Assembly (NCBI RefSeq): GCF_017306545.1
Contig: NZ_JAFKID010000024.1
Span: 1 to 64,000 of the forward strand
Reading direction: 5' to 3'
Length of the DNA: 64,000 bases
Source of the DNA: Mesorhizobium sp.
GTDB taxonomy: Bacteria; Pseudomonadota; Alphaproteobacteria; Rhizobiales; Rhizobiaceae
Shown: positions 42,325 to 51,350 of the stretch, one piece after another
How positions within the stretch are numbered: the stretch's first letter is position 1
Layout: each line of letters begins with the position of its first letter
The notes under the pieces: model-generated
What the model was told of the DNA's origin: nothing
Database searches by the model: none
Seen by the model: the letters and a program-made list of their open reading frames with translations, nothing else
Position numbers and translations under genes: made by a program

Positions 42325-43809
42325 ATGACCTCTGATCCTTCCCGCCACCTCGTCCTCGGAGAACGGCCGAAAGGGCCGACGCTGCTCACCGCCGCATGGC
42401 TGCTCGCCCATCGCGACGGCACGCACCATCTGGTGCCGAACGGCGAACTGGTCATCGACGGCGGCGCGGTCGTCTATGCCGGCCCGCGCTTCGAGGGCGA
42501 AGCGGCGCGCCGCATCGACTTCGGCACGGCGCTGATCAGCCCCGGCCTGATCGACCTCGACGCGCTGTCCGATCTCGACACCTATCTTCTGGTGACGGAC
42601 AACCAGCCGGGCTGGGCAAGGGGCCGCATCTGGCCACGCTCCTATGTCGAGCGCGGGCCGTACGAAATGTATTCGCCGGACGAGCTCGCCTTCCAGAAGC
42701 GCTTCGCCTTCGGCCTGCTGCTGCTCAACGGCATCACCACGGCAGCACCCATCGCCTCGCTCTATTATCGCCAATGGGCCGAAACGGTCGCCGAGTTCGA
42801 CGCCGCCGCCGATGCGGCCGGCGATCTCGGCCTGCGCGTTTTCCTGAGCCCCGCCTACCGCTCCGGCGGCATGGTGCTGGAAGGGCCCGGCCGCATGGAG
42901 CCGGTGTTCGACGAAGAAAGGGGTCTTGGCGGCCTCGCCGACGCCATCGCCTTCATCGAGCGCCGGCACGGAAGCCATGGCGGTCTCGTCAACGGCTTGC
43001 TGGCGCCCGATCGCATCGAGACCTGCACGCTCACCCTGCTCCAGAGGACCACGGCCGCCGCCCGCGATCTCGACTGCCGGGCGCGGCTGCACATGGCGCA
43101 GGGCGCGATGGAACTCGAAGTCATGCGCAAGCTGCACGGCGCGACCGGACCCCGATGGATGGCCGACCACGGCTTGTTGAGCGAAAGGCTGATCGCGCCG
43201 CACGGCACCTATGCGACGGCGGAGGATTTGCAGCTTTACGCCGACAACGGCGTGTCGCTGGCGCATTCGCCGCTCGTCTCGGCGCGCATGGGCAGCGTGC
43301 TCAACTCCTTCGCTTCTTACCGAAAGCTCGGCATCAACATCGGCATGGCCACCGACACCGCCCCGCCCGACATGCTGATGAACCTGCTGGCGGGCCTGAT
43401 CGCCTGCCGCATCAGCGAGAAGAAATCGGACGCGGTGCGCTCGGCCGAACTGTTCGACGCCGCGACGCTCGGCGGCGCCAGGGCGCTCGGCCGGACCGAC
43501 ATCGGCCGGCTCGCCACCGGCGCCCGCGCCGACGTCGCCGTCTTCCGCCTCGACGATCCCTATCTGACGCCGAGCGTCGATCCGATCACCACGCTGGTGG
43601 TCGGCGGCTCGGGCAAGGTCACGCAGGCGACCTTCGTCGACGGGCGGCTCTCCATGCTGGAGGGCAAGCTCGCCGGCCTCGATATCGTCAAGGCGCGCGA
43701 ACAGGCGCAGGCCCAGTTCGAAGGCCTTGTGGCGAAATACCCGGACCGCAGCTGGCAACACCCGCCGGTCGCCGAGCTTTTTTCGCCGAGCTACCCGCTC
43801 TGGAAATAG
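42325..43809 (+). CDS. Amidohydrolase-superfamily protein lacking the strand-1 HxH motif (copy B)
   Basis: The 494-residue protein is a close paralogue of 32434-33930, including SYVERGPYEMYSPDELAFQK, RLHMAQGAMELEVMRKLHG, LIAPHGTYATAEDL and MATDTAPPDMLMNLLAGLIA. It has the same replacement of HxH: PGLIDLDALSDLD at residues 73-85. Each copy is associated with one of the two similar binding proteins, so a binding-protein-plus-hydrolase unit has been duplicated and diverged. Whether it still binds metal is an open question; the later His and Asp ligands remain. The ATG at 42325 begins the region conserved between copies. Confidence 0.87.
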   Translation: MTSDPSRHLVLGERPKGPTLLTAAWLLAHRDGTHHLVPNGELVIDGGAVVYAGPRFEGEAARRIDFGTALISPGLIDLDALSDLDTYLLVTDNQPGWARGRIWPRSYVERGPYEMYSPDELAFQKRFAFGLLLLNGITTAAPIASLYYRQWAETVAEFDAAADAAGDLGLRVFLSPAYRSGGMVLEGPGRMEPVFDEERGLGGLADAIAFIERRHGSHGGLVNGLLAPDRIETCTLTLLQRTTAAARDLDCRARLHMAQGAMELEVMRKLHGATGPRWMADHGLLSERLIAPHGTYATAEDLQLYADNGVSLAHSPLVSARMGSVLNSFASYRKLGINIGMATDTAPPDMLMNLLAGLIACRISEKKSDAVRSAELFDAATLGGARALGRTDIGRLATGARADVAVFRLDDPYLTPSVDPITTLVVGGSGKVTQATFVDGRLSMLEGKLAGLDIVKAREQAQAQFEGLVAKYPDRSWQHPPVAELFSPSYPLWK

Positions 43810-43824
43810 GCTGTCGGTGACAGC
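43810..43824. terminator. Short hairpin between convergent amidohydrolase and recQ genes
   Basis: GCTGTC-GGT-GACAGC is a perfect 6-base stem directly after the amidohydrolase stop. No T-tract follows, so it is a weak candidate. Confidence 0.3.
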
Positions 43825-43865
43825 GGCTCCCCTTCGCCGCCGGCAAGAACTGCCCTCCGCCGCAG

Positions 43866-45665
43866 TCAGGCGTGCTCGGCGATGACCATGAGGAAGGCCG
43901 GGCCGTAGCGGGTGAGCTTGGCTTCGCCGACGCCGGGAACGCCCGCCATTTCCGTGCGTGACGTCGGTCTTGCCGCTGCAAGCTCGACCAGCGTCCTGTC
44001 GTGGAAGATCACATAGGGCGGCACGTTCTGCGCCCGCGCGATCTCCAGCCGTTTTTGCCGCAGCGCTTCGAACAAGGCACGGTCGCCCTCGCCGACCGCA
44101 GCTTTTGCGGCGGCGCGCGCGACCTTGCCGCGCCGGGCGCGCGGTGCCGGCGGCACGCGCAGCATCAGGGTCGGCTTGTCGCGCAGGAAGGCGGCGCCGG
44201 CCTCGGCGATCGACAGGCCGCCATGGCCGGCCAGATCGACGTCGATGAGCCGCAGCGCGATCAGCTGGCGCAGGATCGCCCGCCATGTGCGGTTATCGTG
44301 CTCCGTGCCGATGCCGTAGGTGGAGATGCGGTCGTGGCCGAAGCCGGCGATGCGCTCGTTTTCGACGCCCAGCAACACATCGACGATATAGGCCTGCCCG
44401 AAACGTTCGCCGGTACGGTAGATGCACGACAGCGCCTTTTGCGCGGCGACGGTGCCGTCGAACAGTTTTGGCGGCGCGGCACAGGTGTCGCAATTGCCGC
44501 ACGGCTCGCAATGGTCGCCGAAATAGGAAAGCAGAACCTGGCGTCGGCAGCCGGCCGTCTCGGCCAGGCCCAGCAGCGCGTCGAGCTTGTGGCGCTCCAT
44601 GCGCTTGCGCTGATCGGGCGCGTCCGATTCCTCGATGAAGCGGCTGCGCAGCGCGATATCCTCGGACCCGTAGAGCATCAGCGTGTCCGACGGCAGGCCG
44701 TCGCGCCCGGCACGGCCCGTTTCCTGGTAGTAGGCTTCGATGCTGCCCGGCAGGTCGATATGGGCGACGAAGCGCACGTCCGGCTTGTCGATACCCATGC
44801 CGAAGGCGATGGTGGCGACCATGACCACCGCCTCGTCGAGCCGGAAGCGCGTCTGGTTCGCCTCGCGCTCCGCCTTGTCCATGCCGGCGTGATAGGCGAG
44901 CGCGTCGTAACCGAGGTCCCGCAGCCAGGCAGCCGTCTCCTCGGTCCGGCGCTTGGAGAGGCAATAGACGATGCCGCTCTCGCCCTCGTGCCGGCTGAGG
45001 AATTCCTTCAATTGGGCGCGCGGATTGTCCTTTTCCTCGATGGCGTAGCGGATGTTGGGCCGGTCGAAGCCGGCGATGAAGGCGTCGCTCCCGGCGATGG
45101 CGAGATGGGAGAGGATTTCCGCCCGCGTCGGCTCGTCGGCGGTCGCCGTCAGAGCCATGCGCGGCGTGCCGGCGAAGCGCGCCACCACAGCGTCGAGCTG
45201 CCGGTAGGAGGGGCGGAAATCGTGGCCCCATTGGGACAGGCAATGCGCCTCGTCGATGGCGATCAGGGAAAGCTTTGTTCCGTCCAGCCGCTCCAGCACG
45301 TCCGGGCGCAGCAGCGTTTCCGGCGCGACATAGAGAAGGTCGAGATTGCCGGCATGAACGTCGCGCCACAGAATGCGGCGCTCGTCGGGCGACAGGTCGG
45401 AGTTGAGCGCGGCCGCCCGCACGCCGGCCTGCCTGAGCGCCGCCACCTGGTCGGCCATCAGCGCCAAGAGCGGCGAGACGACGAGGCCCATGCCGGGCCG
45501 CACGATGGCCGGGATCTGGTAGCAGAGCGACTTGCCGCCGCCCGTCGGCATCAGCACGAAGGCGTTTTCGCCGGCAATGACATGATCGACGATTGCCGCC
45601 TGCGCACCCCGGAACGCTTCATAGCCGTAGACGGCCTTGAGGATTTCGAGGGGGCGGGCGTTCAT
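43866..45665 (-). CDS. recQ: ATP-dependent DNA helicase RecQ
   Basis: The 599-residue 3'-5' helicase acts in recombination and replication-fork repair. It has Walker A LMPTGGGKSLCYQIP, the DEAH box with the RecQ aromatic loop (DEAHCLSQWGHDFRPSY), motif IV-VI segments (YCLSKRRTEETAAWL, ATIAFGMGIDKPDVR, QETGRAGRDGLPS), zinc cysteines around CEPCGNCDTC, and a C-terminal HRDC domain (FHDRTLVELAAARPTS, GVGEAKLTRYG). Length and domains are normal. It is a housekeeping gene in an otherwise catabolic region and marks a boundary between two accessory blocks. Confidence 0.97.
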   Translation of the reverse strand: MNARPLEILKAVYGYEAFRGAQAAIVDHVIAGENAFVLMPTGGGKSLCYQIPAIVRPGMGLVVSPLLALMADQVAALRQAGVRAAALNSDLSPDERRILWRDVHAGNLDLLYVAPETLLRPDVLERLDGTKLSLIAIDEAHCLSQWGHDFRPSYRQLDAVVARFAGTPRMALTATADEPTRAEILSHLAIAGSDAFIAGFDRPNIRYAIEEKDNPRAQLKEFLSRHEGESGIVYCLSKRRTEETAAWLRDLGYDALAYHAGMDKAEREANQTRFRLDEAVVMVATIAFGMGIDKPDVRFVAHIDLPGSIEAYYQETGRAGRDGLPSDTLMLYGSEDIALRSRFIEESDAPDQRKRMERHKLDALLGLAETAGCRRQVLLSYFGDHCEPCGNCDTCAAPPKLFDGTVAAQKALSCIYRTGERFGQAYIVDVLLGVENERIAGFGHDRISTYGIGTEHDNRTWRAILRQLIALRLIDVDLAGHGGLSIAEAGAAFLRDKPTLMLRVPPAPRARRGKVARAAAKAAVGEGDRALFEALRQKRLEIARAQNVPPYVIFHDRTLVELAAARPTSRTEMAGVPGVGEAKLTRYGPAFLMVIAEHA

Positions 45666-45750
45666 GGGCGGCGGTATCCGGAATCACTGATCCCGTGCAT
45701 AGCAGCTTCTCCGCCATGGCGGTCGTCCAATGTCTTCCGGCGCGTGCGCC

Positions 45751-46542
45751 CTACCAGCGCACCGACGGGTCGGGTATCGGAATGGCGTCCAGCAGTTCGC
45801 GCGTATAGGCATGCCGCGGCCGCTCGAACAGGTCGGCGGTCGCCGCGTCCTCGACGATTTCGCCCGCGCGCAGCACGATGACGCGGCTGCACAGCCGGCG
45901 GATGACCGACAGGTCGTGGCTGATGAACACCAGCGTCAGGCCGAGGTCGGCCACCAACTGCTCCAGCAGCATCAGCACCTGCGCCTGCGACGACACGTCG
46001 AGGCCCGAGACGATCTCGTCGGCGAGGATGAAATCCGGCCGCATGGCGATGGCGCGGGCGATGCCGACGCGCTGGCGCTGGCCGCCGGAGAGTTCATGCG
46101 GGTAGCGGCCGGCAAAATCGGCCGGCAGGCCGACCTGCTCCAGCGCGGCCTTGACGCGCGCATCGCTCACCTTTGCCCCGAGCGGGGCCGCGATGGTGCG
46201 GCCGACCGTCAGGCGCGGATTGAGCGACGACATCGGGTCCTGGAAGATCATCTGGATGCGCGGCCTGAGCGGCCGCATGCCGGCGTCGGACAGGTGCGCG
46301 ATGTCGCGTCCATCGAACAGCAGCCGGCCGGCGTTCGGTTCGACGAGCCGCACGAGCGTGCGCCCGAGCGTAGTCTTGCCCGAACCGGAACCGCCGACGA
46401 TGCCGAGCACGGCGCCGCGCGGAATCTCGAAAGAAATGCCCTTCAGGATTTCCAGCCGGGGTGCCGCGCCGAACAGCGGCTTGCGCGTCATGTCGGGCAC
46501 ATCGACGCGCAGGTCCGACACCTGGAAGATGCTGTCAGCCAT
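45751..46542 (-). CDS. Dipeptide-type ABC transporter ATP-binding protein (DppF type, second system)
   Basis: The 263-residue ATPase has Walker A VGGSGSGKTT, signature ELSGGQRQRVG, Walker B FILADEIVSGLDVSSQ and switch His in FISHDLSVIRRL. Its Walker B region reads DEIVSGLD rather than the common DEPTSALD; Asp and Glu are kept, so it should be active. It overlaps the upstream ATPase gene by 8 bases. It is last in a five-gene importer operon starting at 50847. Confidence 0.92.
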   Translation of the reverse strand: MADSIFQVSDLRVDVPDMTRKPLFGAAPRLEILKGISFEIPRGAVLGIVGGSGSGKTTLGRTLVRLVEPNAGRLLFDGRDIAHLSDAGMRPLRPRIQMIFQDPMSSLNPRLTVGRTIAAPLGAKVSDARVKAALEQVGLPADFAGRYPHELSGGQRQRVGIARAIAMRPDFILADEIVSGLDVSSQAQVLMLLEQLVADLGLTLVFISHDLSVIRRLCSRVIVLRAGEIVEDAATADLFERPRHAYTRELLDAIPIPDPSVRW

Positions 46543-47413
46543 GCGCGCTCCATGCGGCGTCGGCGGCCGCGATCTCGGCCATCGCCGCGTCGATCACCGC
46601 CTGCGGCACCGGTTGAAGCGAGGCCGCCGGATCGGTATGGCGCGGCGTGGCGGCCAGCAGGGCCCGGCTGTAGGGGTGCTGCGGCGCGGCGAAAAAGCGC
46701 TCGACGGTGGTGTCCTCCACCACCTTGCCGGCATAGAGCACCGACAGCGTGTCGCAGACCTTGGAGACGACGCCGAGATCATGGGTGACGAACAGGAGCG
46801 CCGTGCCGTGGCGCGCCTGCAAGGCGGAGATCAGCTTGAGGATCTGCTTCTGTACGGTGACGTCGAGCGCCGTCGTCGGCTCGTCGGCGACGATCAGCTT
46901 CGGCTCGGCGGCGAAGGCCGAGGCGATCAGGATGCGCTGGCGCATGCCGCCCGACAGTTCGTGCGGATAGAGCCGCATGACGCGCTCCGGCTCGGGAATG
47001 CTCACTTCGGCCAGAACTTCGAGCGCCCGGCTCGCCGCGCGCGCCTTCTCCCAGCCGAGGATGTCGACCAGCCGGTCGGTGATCTGCGGGCCGATGCGCC
47101 GCGACGGGTTGAGCGCCGTCAGCGGGTCCTGCGGGATCAGCGCCGCCTTGGCGCCGATCAGCCGCCGCCGCTCGGCCGGCGGCACTTTCAAAAGGTCCTG
47201 CCCGTCGAGCAGGATCTCGCCCTCGACGATCTCGACCGCCTTCGGCAGCACGCCGAGCACGGCCTTGCCGATCATGCTTTTGCCGGCGCCGCTTTCGCCG
47301 ACGAGGCCTCGCACGGAGCCGGCGGGCAGCGAAATGTCGACCGCGCGCAGAAGCCGCTGGCCGGTGCCGGCAAGCCGCGCCGACAGGCCGCGGATTTCGA
47401 GAAAGCCGCTCAC
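46535..47413 (-). CDS. Dipeptide-type ABC transporter ATP-binding protein (DppD type, second system)
   Basis: The 292-residue ATPase starts at a GTG overlapping the permease stop (GTGA). It has Walker A VGESGAGKSM, signature ELSGGMRQRIL, Walker B LIVADEPTTALDVTVQ and switch His in LFVTHDLGVVS. The C-terminus, with HPYSRALLAATPR, is slightly shorter than usual and lacks the Cys-rich segment seen in the first system. It works with the ATPase encoded next. Confidence 0.92.
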   Translation of the reverse strand: MSGFLEIRGLSARLAGTGQRLLRAVDISLPAGSVRGLVGESGAGKSMIGKAVLGVLPKAVEIVEGEILLDGQDLLKVPPAERRRLIGAKAALIPQDPLTALNPSRRIGPQITDRLVDILGWEKARAASRALEVLAEVSIPEPERVMRLYPHELSGGMRQRILIASAFAAEPKLIVADEPTTALDVTVQKQILKLISALQARHGTALLFVTHDLGVVSKVCDTLSVLYAGKVVEDTTVERFFAAPQHPYSRALLAATPRHTDPAASLQPVPQAVIDAAMAEIAAADAAWSAHG

Positions 47414-48261
47414 CGCAGCACCGGGTCGAAGCGCTCGCGCAGGCCTTCGCCGAACTGCGCGAAGGACAGCACCGTGAAGAACAGCGCGATCAGCGGGAAC
47501 ACCAGCACCCACCACGCCTGGTGGATGGAGGTGCGTCCCTCGGCGATCATGCCGCCCCAGGTCGGCTGGTCGGTGGAGATCGACAGGTTGACGAAGGACA
47601 GGATCGCCTCGACGATGACGGCGATGCCCATTTCCAGCGTCAGCAGCGCGACGATCACCGGCAGCACGTTGGGCAGGATTTCGGAAAGCAGCGTGCGCAG
47701 GCGGGTGAAGCCGGCGACCTTGGCGCTGTGGACGTAATCCATCTTCGACTGGTTCAGCGTCTCGGCCCGCACCACCCGGCAGAACCGCGTCCAGTCGATG
47801 ATGACGATGGCGAGGATGACGGAGGTGAGGCCGGTGCCGAGCACCGCGATCAACAGGATGGCGAACAGCACCGGCGGGAAAGCCATCCAGATATCGACGA
47901 TGCGCGAGATGATGCGGTCGGCCCAGCCGCGATAGAAGCCGGCGACCAACCCCAGCGCCGAGCCGATCAGGCAGGTGGCAAGGCCGGCGACCAGCGCCAC
48001 GGCAAGCGCCACCTGCGCCCCATAGATGATGCGCGAAAGAACGTCGCGGCCGAGGCTGTCGGTGCCCAGCCAATAGCCGGGTTCCGAGCCGGCCACCCAG
48101 GCCGGCGGCAGCCGCTCCAGCATCAGGTCCTGCGCCAGCGGGTCCTGCGGGCTGATGAGCGGCGCAAGGACCGCGGCCAGCACGAACACGGTGAGCCACA
48201 GGCCGGAGAGCCAGAGCCGCGCGCCGGCGCGCCGGCGGATCAGGCCGCGCCCGTCAAGCAT
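47410..48261 (-). CDS. Dipeptide-type ABC transporter permease (DppC type, second system)
   Basis: The 283-residue inner-membrane protein has LTVFVLAAVLAPLISPQDPL, YWLGTDSLGRDVLSRIIYGA and EAA loop YVHSAKVAGFTRLRTLLSEI, all DppC features. It overlaps the DppB-type gene by 8 bases and the ATPase by 4. Confidence 0.93.
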   Translation of the reverse strand: MLDGRGLIRRRAGARLWLSGLWLTVFVLAAVLAPLISPQDPLAQDLMLERLPPAWVAGSEPGYWLGTDSLGRDVLSRIIYGAQVALAVALVAGLATCLIGSALGLVAGFYRGWADRIISRIVDIWMAFPPVLFAILLIAVLGTGLTSVILAIVIIDWTRFCRVVRAETLNQSKMDYVHSAKVAGFTRLRTLLSEILPNVLPVIVALLTLEMGIAVIVEAILSFVNLSISTDQPTWGGMIAEGRTSIHQAWWVLVFPLIALFFTVLSFAQFGEGLRERFDPVLR

Positions 48262-49264
48262 GACGCAGCTTCGGGTTGAGGACGGCGTAGGTCATGTCGA
48301 CGGTCAGGTTGACGAAGGTGAAGAGGATGGCGAACAGGATGACGATGCCCTGGATCAGCGGCAGGTCGCGGTTGACGACGGCGTCGATCGCCATGTTGCC
48401 GAGCCCTTCGTAGGAGAACAGCCGCTCGACGATGATGGTGCCGCCGATCAGGAAGGTGAATTGCACGCCGACCAGCGTCAGCGTCGGCAGGATCGAGTTC
48501 GGCAGCGCTTCGGAGAGGATTACCCTGGTTTCCGAATAGCCTTTGGTGCGGGCAAGCACGGAATAGTCGAGGTTGACCGTTTCCTTCAGCGACTGCTTGA
48601 GCAGTTGCGAGATGATCGCCGCCAAGGGCAGAGCCAACGCCAGCGCCGGCATGAACATATGGCTGAGCAGGTCGGCGGTGAGGTCGAAGCGGAGCCGCAG
48701 GATACTCTCGAACAGGTAGAACTGGCTGGTGAAGGGCAGCTCCAGGCGCGGCGAGACGCGGCCCGAAATCTGGAACACCGGCCAGATGACGCCGAACAAG
48801 AGGATCAGCGCCAACCCCCACAGGAAATCCGGCACGGAGAGGCCGATGCCGTTGGCGACGTCGATGCCGGCTTCCGCCCTGTGGCCGCGCAGGCGCGTGC
48901 CGAGGATGGCCAACGTCACGCCGATGACGACGGCGATGACGAGTGCCATGACGGAAAGTTCCAGCGTCGCCGGCAGCCGGTCCAGCACCAGCGACAGCAC
49001 CGGCTGGCGCGTCGTGATCGACGTGCCGAAATCGCCGTGCAGCACATTGCCGAACCAGATGAGGAACTGCTGGGCGATCGACTTGTCGAGCCCGTAGAGC
49101 GCCTTCAGCCGGTCGATGTCGGCATCGGTCGCGCCGGGCGGCAGCATCATGGCGATGGGATTGCCGGGCACCACGCGGATGACGACGAACACGATGACGG
49201 CCACGCCGAACAAAGTGATCAGCGTGGTCAAAAGCCGTTCGAGGATGAGGCGAAGAAGCGTCAT
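48254..49264 (-). CDS. Dipeptide-type ABC transporter permease (DppB type, second system)
   Basis: The 336-residue inner-membrane protein begins MTLLRLILERLLTTLITLFG and VVPGNPIAMMLPPGATDADI, a typical DppB start. The EAA loop is YSVLARTKGYSETRVILSEA and the last helices include IVILFAILFTFVNLTVDMTY. It starts 50 bases after the binding-protein stop. Confidence 0.93.
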   Translation of the reverse strand: MTLLRLILERLLTTLITLFGVAVIVFVVIRVVPGNPIAMMLPPGATDADIDRLKALYGLDKSIAQQFLIWFGNVLHGDFGTSITTRQPVLSLVLDRLPATLELSVMALVIAVVIGVTLAILGTRLRGHRAEAGIDVANGIGLSVPDFLWGLALILLFGVIWPVFQISGRVSPRLELPFTSQFYLFESILRLRFDLTADLLSHMFMPALALALPLAAIISQLLKQSLKETVNLDYSVLARTKGYSETRVILSEALPNSILPTLTLVGVQFTFLIGGTIIVERLFSYEGLGNMAIDAVVNRDLPLIQGIVILFAILFTFVNLTVDMTYAVLNPKLRHA

Positions 49265-49314
49265 GGCTTGATGGCCCCCGGCCCGGCGCGCGCCGGACCG
49301 GAGGCTGTCCGCAA

Positions 49315-50847
49315 TCAGGCGGGCGACATCAGTGCCGGCAACAGCGCGCCGGACTTGTGCGGCACCACCTTGACGCCCTTGGCGTGCACGATCGGCTGCG
49401 CATATTGCAGCAGCGGCAGCACATAGGCGTTTTCGGCGATCAGTTTGTCGACCGCTTTCCAGCCGGCGATGCGCTTGGCCTCGTCCGCCTCGCCCCACAG
49501 CGGCCCGATCGCATCGTCGACGTCCTTGCTGGACCAGGCCGAGTGCGGGCTCGGGCTGAACATGGCGAAGCCTGTCGAGGTGGTCGGGTCGCCGATGGCG
49601 TCGCCCCAGTTGTAGAAGGCGGCCGGCGCCAGTTTCTTGGCGGCGCGCAGTTCGAAATGCTTGGCGATCTCGTAGACCTCGATGGTCGCCTCGATGCCGA
49701 CCTTGCGCCACATGCCGACGATCGCCTGGATCATCTCGTAGTCCTTGGGCTTGAAACCCTTGGTCGTCTGGATGGTGAACTTGGCCGGCTTTTCCGGCGA
49801 ATAGCCGGAAGCGGCCAGCAGTTCCTTGGCCTTTTGCGGATTGTGCTCGACCTTGATGGACGGATCGTAGGCGGCGTATTCCGGCGTTTCCAGCGTATCG
49901 ATGGGCAGGCCGTAGCCGCGCAGCAGCCGGTCGACGAGCAGCTTCTTGTCGACCGCCATCACCGCCGCTTCGCGCACGTTCTTGTCGGTCATGACGTCCT
50001 TCGGGCTCAGGAAGATCATGCCGATGTCGGACACCGTCTCGCAGGAGCCGGCCAGCCCGTCCTTGGCGACCAGCCGGTCGTATTCCTCGTAGGGAATTTC
50101 CAGCGTCACCTGCGAGTTGCCGGATTCGATCTCGGCGACGCGGCTGGCCGCATCGGTGACGAACTTGATGGTGACGTGCTCGAACGCCGGCTTGCCGCCC
50201 CAGTAGTTCGGGTTGGCCTTGAGCCGCATGAAGGCGTTCTGCTCGAATTTCTCCACCATGTAGGGGCCGGTGCCGATCGGCGCCTTCTCAAAACCTTCCG
50301 GACCGACCTTCTCGTAATAGGCCTTCGGCAACACGTAGCCGGTGAGGAAAGACATCCACTTGAACAGCGTCGGCTCGAATTGCAGCACATCGGCGGTCAC
50401 GCGGTTGCCGTCGGCCTTGATGTTGCCGATCTTGGCCCAGACGAACTGGATCGGGTTGCCGGTTTCGGCCTTGCCGGCGCGCTCCAGCGACCAGGCGATG
50501 TCCTCGGCGGTAAACGGGCTGCCGTCATGCCAGGTCACGCCGTCGCGCACCGTCATGTGGATCTGCTTGCGGTCGTCGCTCCAGCCCCATTCGGTGAGCA
50601 GGCCCGGCGCGAAGGACAGATCCGGCTTTTGCAGGATGAACTGGTCGAACACCGACTGGTAGAGCCCCTGGATGGTCGGGTTGACCGCCGACGGTCCGGT
50701 GGTCGGGTCCCAGGAAGGCAGGTTGACGTTGTAGGCGATGGTGAGTTCGTCCTTGCTCTGGGCGACTGCGAGGCGCGGCAGGGCCGCCGCGACGGCGCCG
50801 GCGCCGGCAAGTTTGAGAAGCGTTCGTCTGTCTGGATGCGGTTTCAT
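49315..50847 (-). CDS. Dipeptide-type ABC transporter substrate-binding protein (SBP family 5), Tat-type signal
   Basis: The 510-residue binding protein has an N-terminus with a twin arginine (DRRTLLKLAGAGAVAAALPR), suggesting Tat export rather than the Sec signals of the two other family 5 proteins here. The mature part has YNVNLPSWDPTTGPSAVNPT, VRDGVTWHDGSPFTAED and APIGTGPYMVEKFEQN. It heads the second importer operon. The RidA gene lies 52 bases upstream and may be cotranscribed. The ligand is probably the substrate of the flavoenzyme/cyclase cluster to the right. Confidence 0.92.
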   Translation of the reverse strand: MKPHPDRRTLLKLAGAGAVAAALPRLAVAQSKDELTIAYNVNLPSWDPTTGPSAVNPTIQGLYQSVFDQFILQKPDLSFAPGLLTEWGWSDDRKQIHMTVRDGVTWHDGSPFTAEDIAWSLERAGKAETGNPIQFVWAKIGNIKADGNRVTADVLQFEPTLFKWMSFLTGYVLPKAYYEKVGPEGFEKAPIGTGPYMVEKFEQNAFMRLKANPNYWGGKPAFEHVTIKFVTDAASRVAEIESGNSQVTLEIPYEEYDRLVAKDGLAGSCETVSDIGMIFLSPKDVMTDKNVREAAVMAVDKKLLVDRLLRGYGLPIDTLETPEYAAYDPSIKVEHNPQKAKELLAASGYSPEKPAKFTIQTTKGFKPKDYEMIQAIVGMWRKVGIEATIEVYEIAKHFELRAAKKLAPAAFYNWGDAIGDPTTSTGFAMFSPSPHSAWSSKDVDDAIGPLWGEADEAKRIAGWKAVDKLIAENAYVLPLLQYAQPIVHAKGVKVVPHKSGALLPALMSPA

Positions 50848-50899
50848 GCTGTTGTTCCCCTTGCATTGACCTGTTGACGATGAGACGGCCGGCTCTTCC

Positions 50900-51301
50900 T
50901 CAGAGAGCCGCGATGGCCTCGATTTCCACCAGGAAGTCCGGCAGAGCGAGAGCCTGGACGCCGATGAAGGTGTTGGCGGCCGGAAGCGCGTCGCCGTAGA
51001 AAGCGGCGATCTCGGCCGTGACCGGCCCGAGTTTTTCGGGCGAATGATTGACGACATAGGTCCTGAGCCGCACGACATCGGCCGGCGTCGCGCCGACTTC
51101 GGCCAGCACGACCTTCAGGTTGGCCAGCGCCTGCCGCGTCTGGGCGACGAGGTCGCCCGCGCCGACCAGTTTGCCCTCGCCGTCCCAGGCGACCTGGCCG
51201 GAAAGGTGCAGCGTGCGGCCGCCGTTCTGCTCGACCGCATGGGAAAAGCCGAAGGGAACCGACTGGTAGAGGCTCTTGGGATTGATCGCCTTGCGTTTCA
51301 T
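50900..51301 (-). CDS. RidA-family (YjgF/YER057c/UK114) protein
   Basis: The 133-residue protein resembles RidA-family imine deaminases: YQSVPFGFSHAVEQNGG, LHLSGQVAWDGEGKLVG, QTRQALANLKVVLAEVGATP and VEIEAIAAL. The substrate-binding arginine of active RidA is probably in VVRLRTYVVN. It may hydrolyse reactive enamine/imine intermediates released by the flavin-dependent oxidoreductases next door. The ATG at 51301 has AAGGA upstream. Confidence 0.88.
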   Translation of the reverse strand: MKRKAINPKSLYQSVPFGFSHAVEQNGGRTLHLSGQVAWDGEGKLVGAGDLVAQTRQALANLKVVLAEVGATPADVVRLRTYVVNHSPEKLGPVTAEIAAFYGDALPAANTFIGVQALALPDFLVEIEAIAAL

Positions 51302-51350
51302 TGCCAATTCCTTGCTGATCCGGGATGCGAAAATCGAGCGGCGTTGACGA

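Noticed and set aside
45751-46542. DEIVSGLD Walker B variant as evidence of an inactive ATPase
   Set aside because: The catalytic Asp and Glu are both kept. The changes fall in variable positions.
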